56,618 nucleotides of DNA from NCBI GenBank assembly GCA_913058575.1, contig CAJXRF010000030.1, positions 1-56,618 of the forward strand, written 5' to 3'. This document shows, in pieces, positions 56,592 through 56,618 of the stretch. Below the pieces are notes generated by a model. The model made no database searches. It was not told the DNA's origin and was given only the letters and a program-made list of their open reading frames with translations. A program made the position numbers and the translations under genes. This stretch comes from an uncultured Bermanella sp. Its GTDB lineage: Bacteria > Pseudomonadota > Gammaproteobacteria > Pseudomonadales > Oceanobacteraceae. Numbering within the stretch: position 1 is the first letter of the stretch; each line of letters opens with the position of its first letter.

Positions 56592-56618
56592 GTGAACAAT
56601 TTGAATAAACTAGGTTTG
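56592..56618 (+). CDS. start of a CDS running off the window
   Basis: GTG at 56592 with AAGGA (56579-56583) upstream opens a frame (MNNLNKLGL) that continues beyond the window. Only nine codons are visible, so the product cannot be named. Confidence 0.45.

Overview
The window comes from a gammaproteobacterial chromosome of moderate GC. The housekeeping layout points that way: gntR-smc-zipA-ligA, trpS-scpA-scpB-rluB, and yciO/rnm/yciI. An Smc-ScpAB condensin is present and no MukBEF is seen. Together with the large Mrp antiporter operon and the acs, NnrS and DUF-family genes, this suggests a marine Oceanospirillales-type heterotroph (Bermanella, Oleispira or Oceanobacter-like). The genus is an inference from gene content and style, not a database result.

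Layout. Positions 1-3400 hold the end of an FAD monooxygenase gene, an SCP2-like protein, and a TetR regulator with a class II aldolase-like gene. An OxyR-like LysR regulator (3418-4350) faces a ten-gene operon (4654-12570). That operon has a secreted Rap1a-like protein followed by an Mrp-type cation/proton antiporter (E, F, G, a DUF4040-MnhB fusion, C, then three antiporter-type membrane subunits and an 84-residue protein). Positions 13.1-17.8 kb carry a STAS-domain protein behind a tiny leader ORF, a thioesterase-lipoprotein pair, a second LysR and a zinc-free alcohol dehydrogenase-like enzyme. Positions 17.8-25.7 kb are the translation and chromosome-segregation block (rluB, scpB, scpA, trpS, yciO, rnm, a VC0807 membrane protein, yciI). 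Positions 25.7-42.6 kb carry an SH3/anchor protein, a periplasmic cyclophilin, an AEC transporter, mnmC, small conserved genes, a lytic transglycosylase, ligA, zipA, smc, gntR, acs and DUF2804. Positions 42.7-46.0 kb form a nitric-oxide response unit: norR, three NorR boxes, a sigma-54 promoter, a small membrane protein and nnrS. Positions 46-51 kb hold DUF6164, DUF6502, a GGIGGTG-repeat protein, a beta-barrel protein and a beta-propeller lipoprotein; two of the promoters share an unusual operator-like motif. Positions 51-56 kb hold RidA, the ABC-F ATPase YbiT and a three-gene His-rich, HupE-containing metal-handling cluster. The last 650 bases have no convincing complete gene but contain repeated ATGCGCRTTTAYAC units and a 14-bp perfect inverted repeat just before a new partial ORF.

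Most interesting signals: the three-subunit Mrp variant led by a Rap1a-like secreted protein; an OxyR homologue that lacks the peroxidatic cysteine but has an ATAG-N7-CTAT operator next to it; an iron-sulfur type TrpRS; the complete NorR/sigma-54 control region for nnrS; a shared GTGGGA(N5)TCCCAC operator linking uncharacterised envelope genes; the mutually exclusive hairpins ahead of ybiT; and the repeat region at the right edge. No tRNA, rRNA, CRISPR array, insertion sequence or prophage was recognised.
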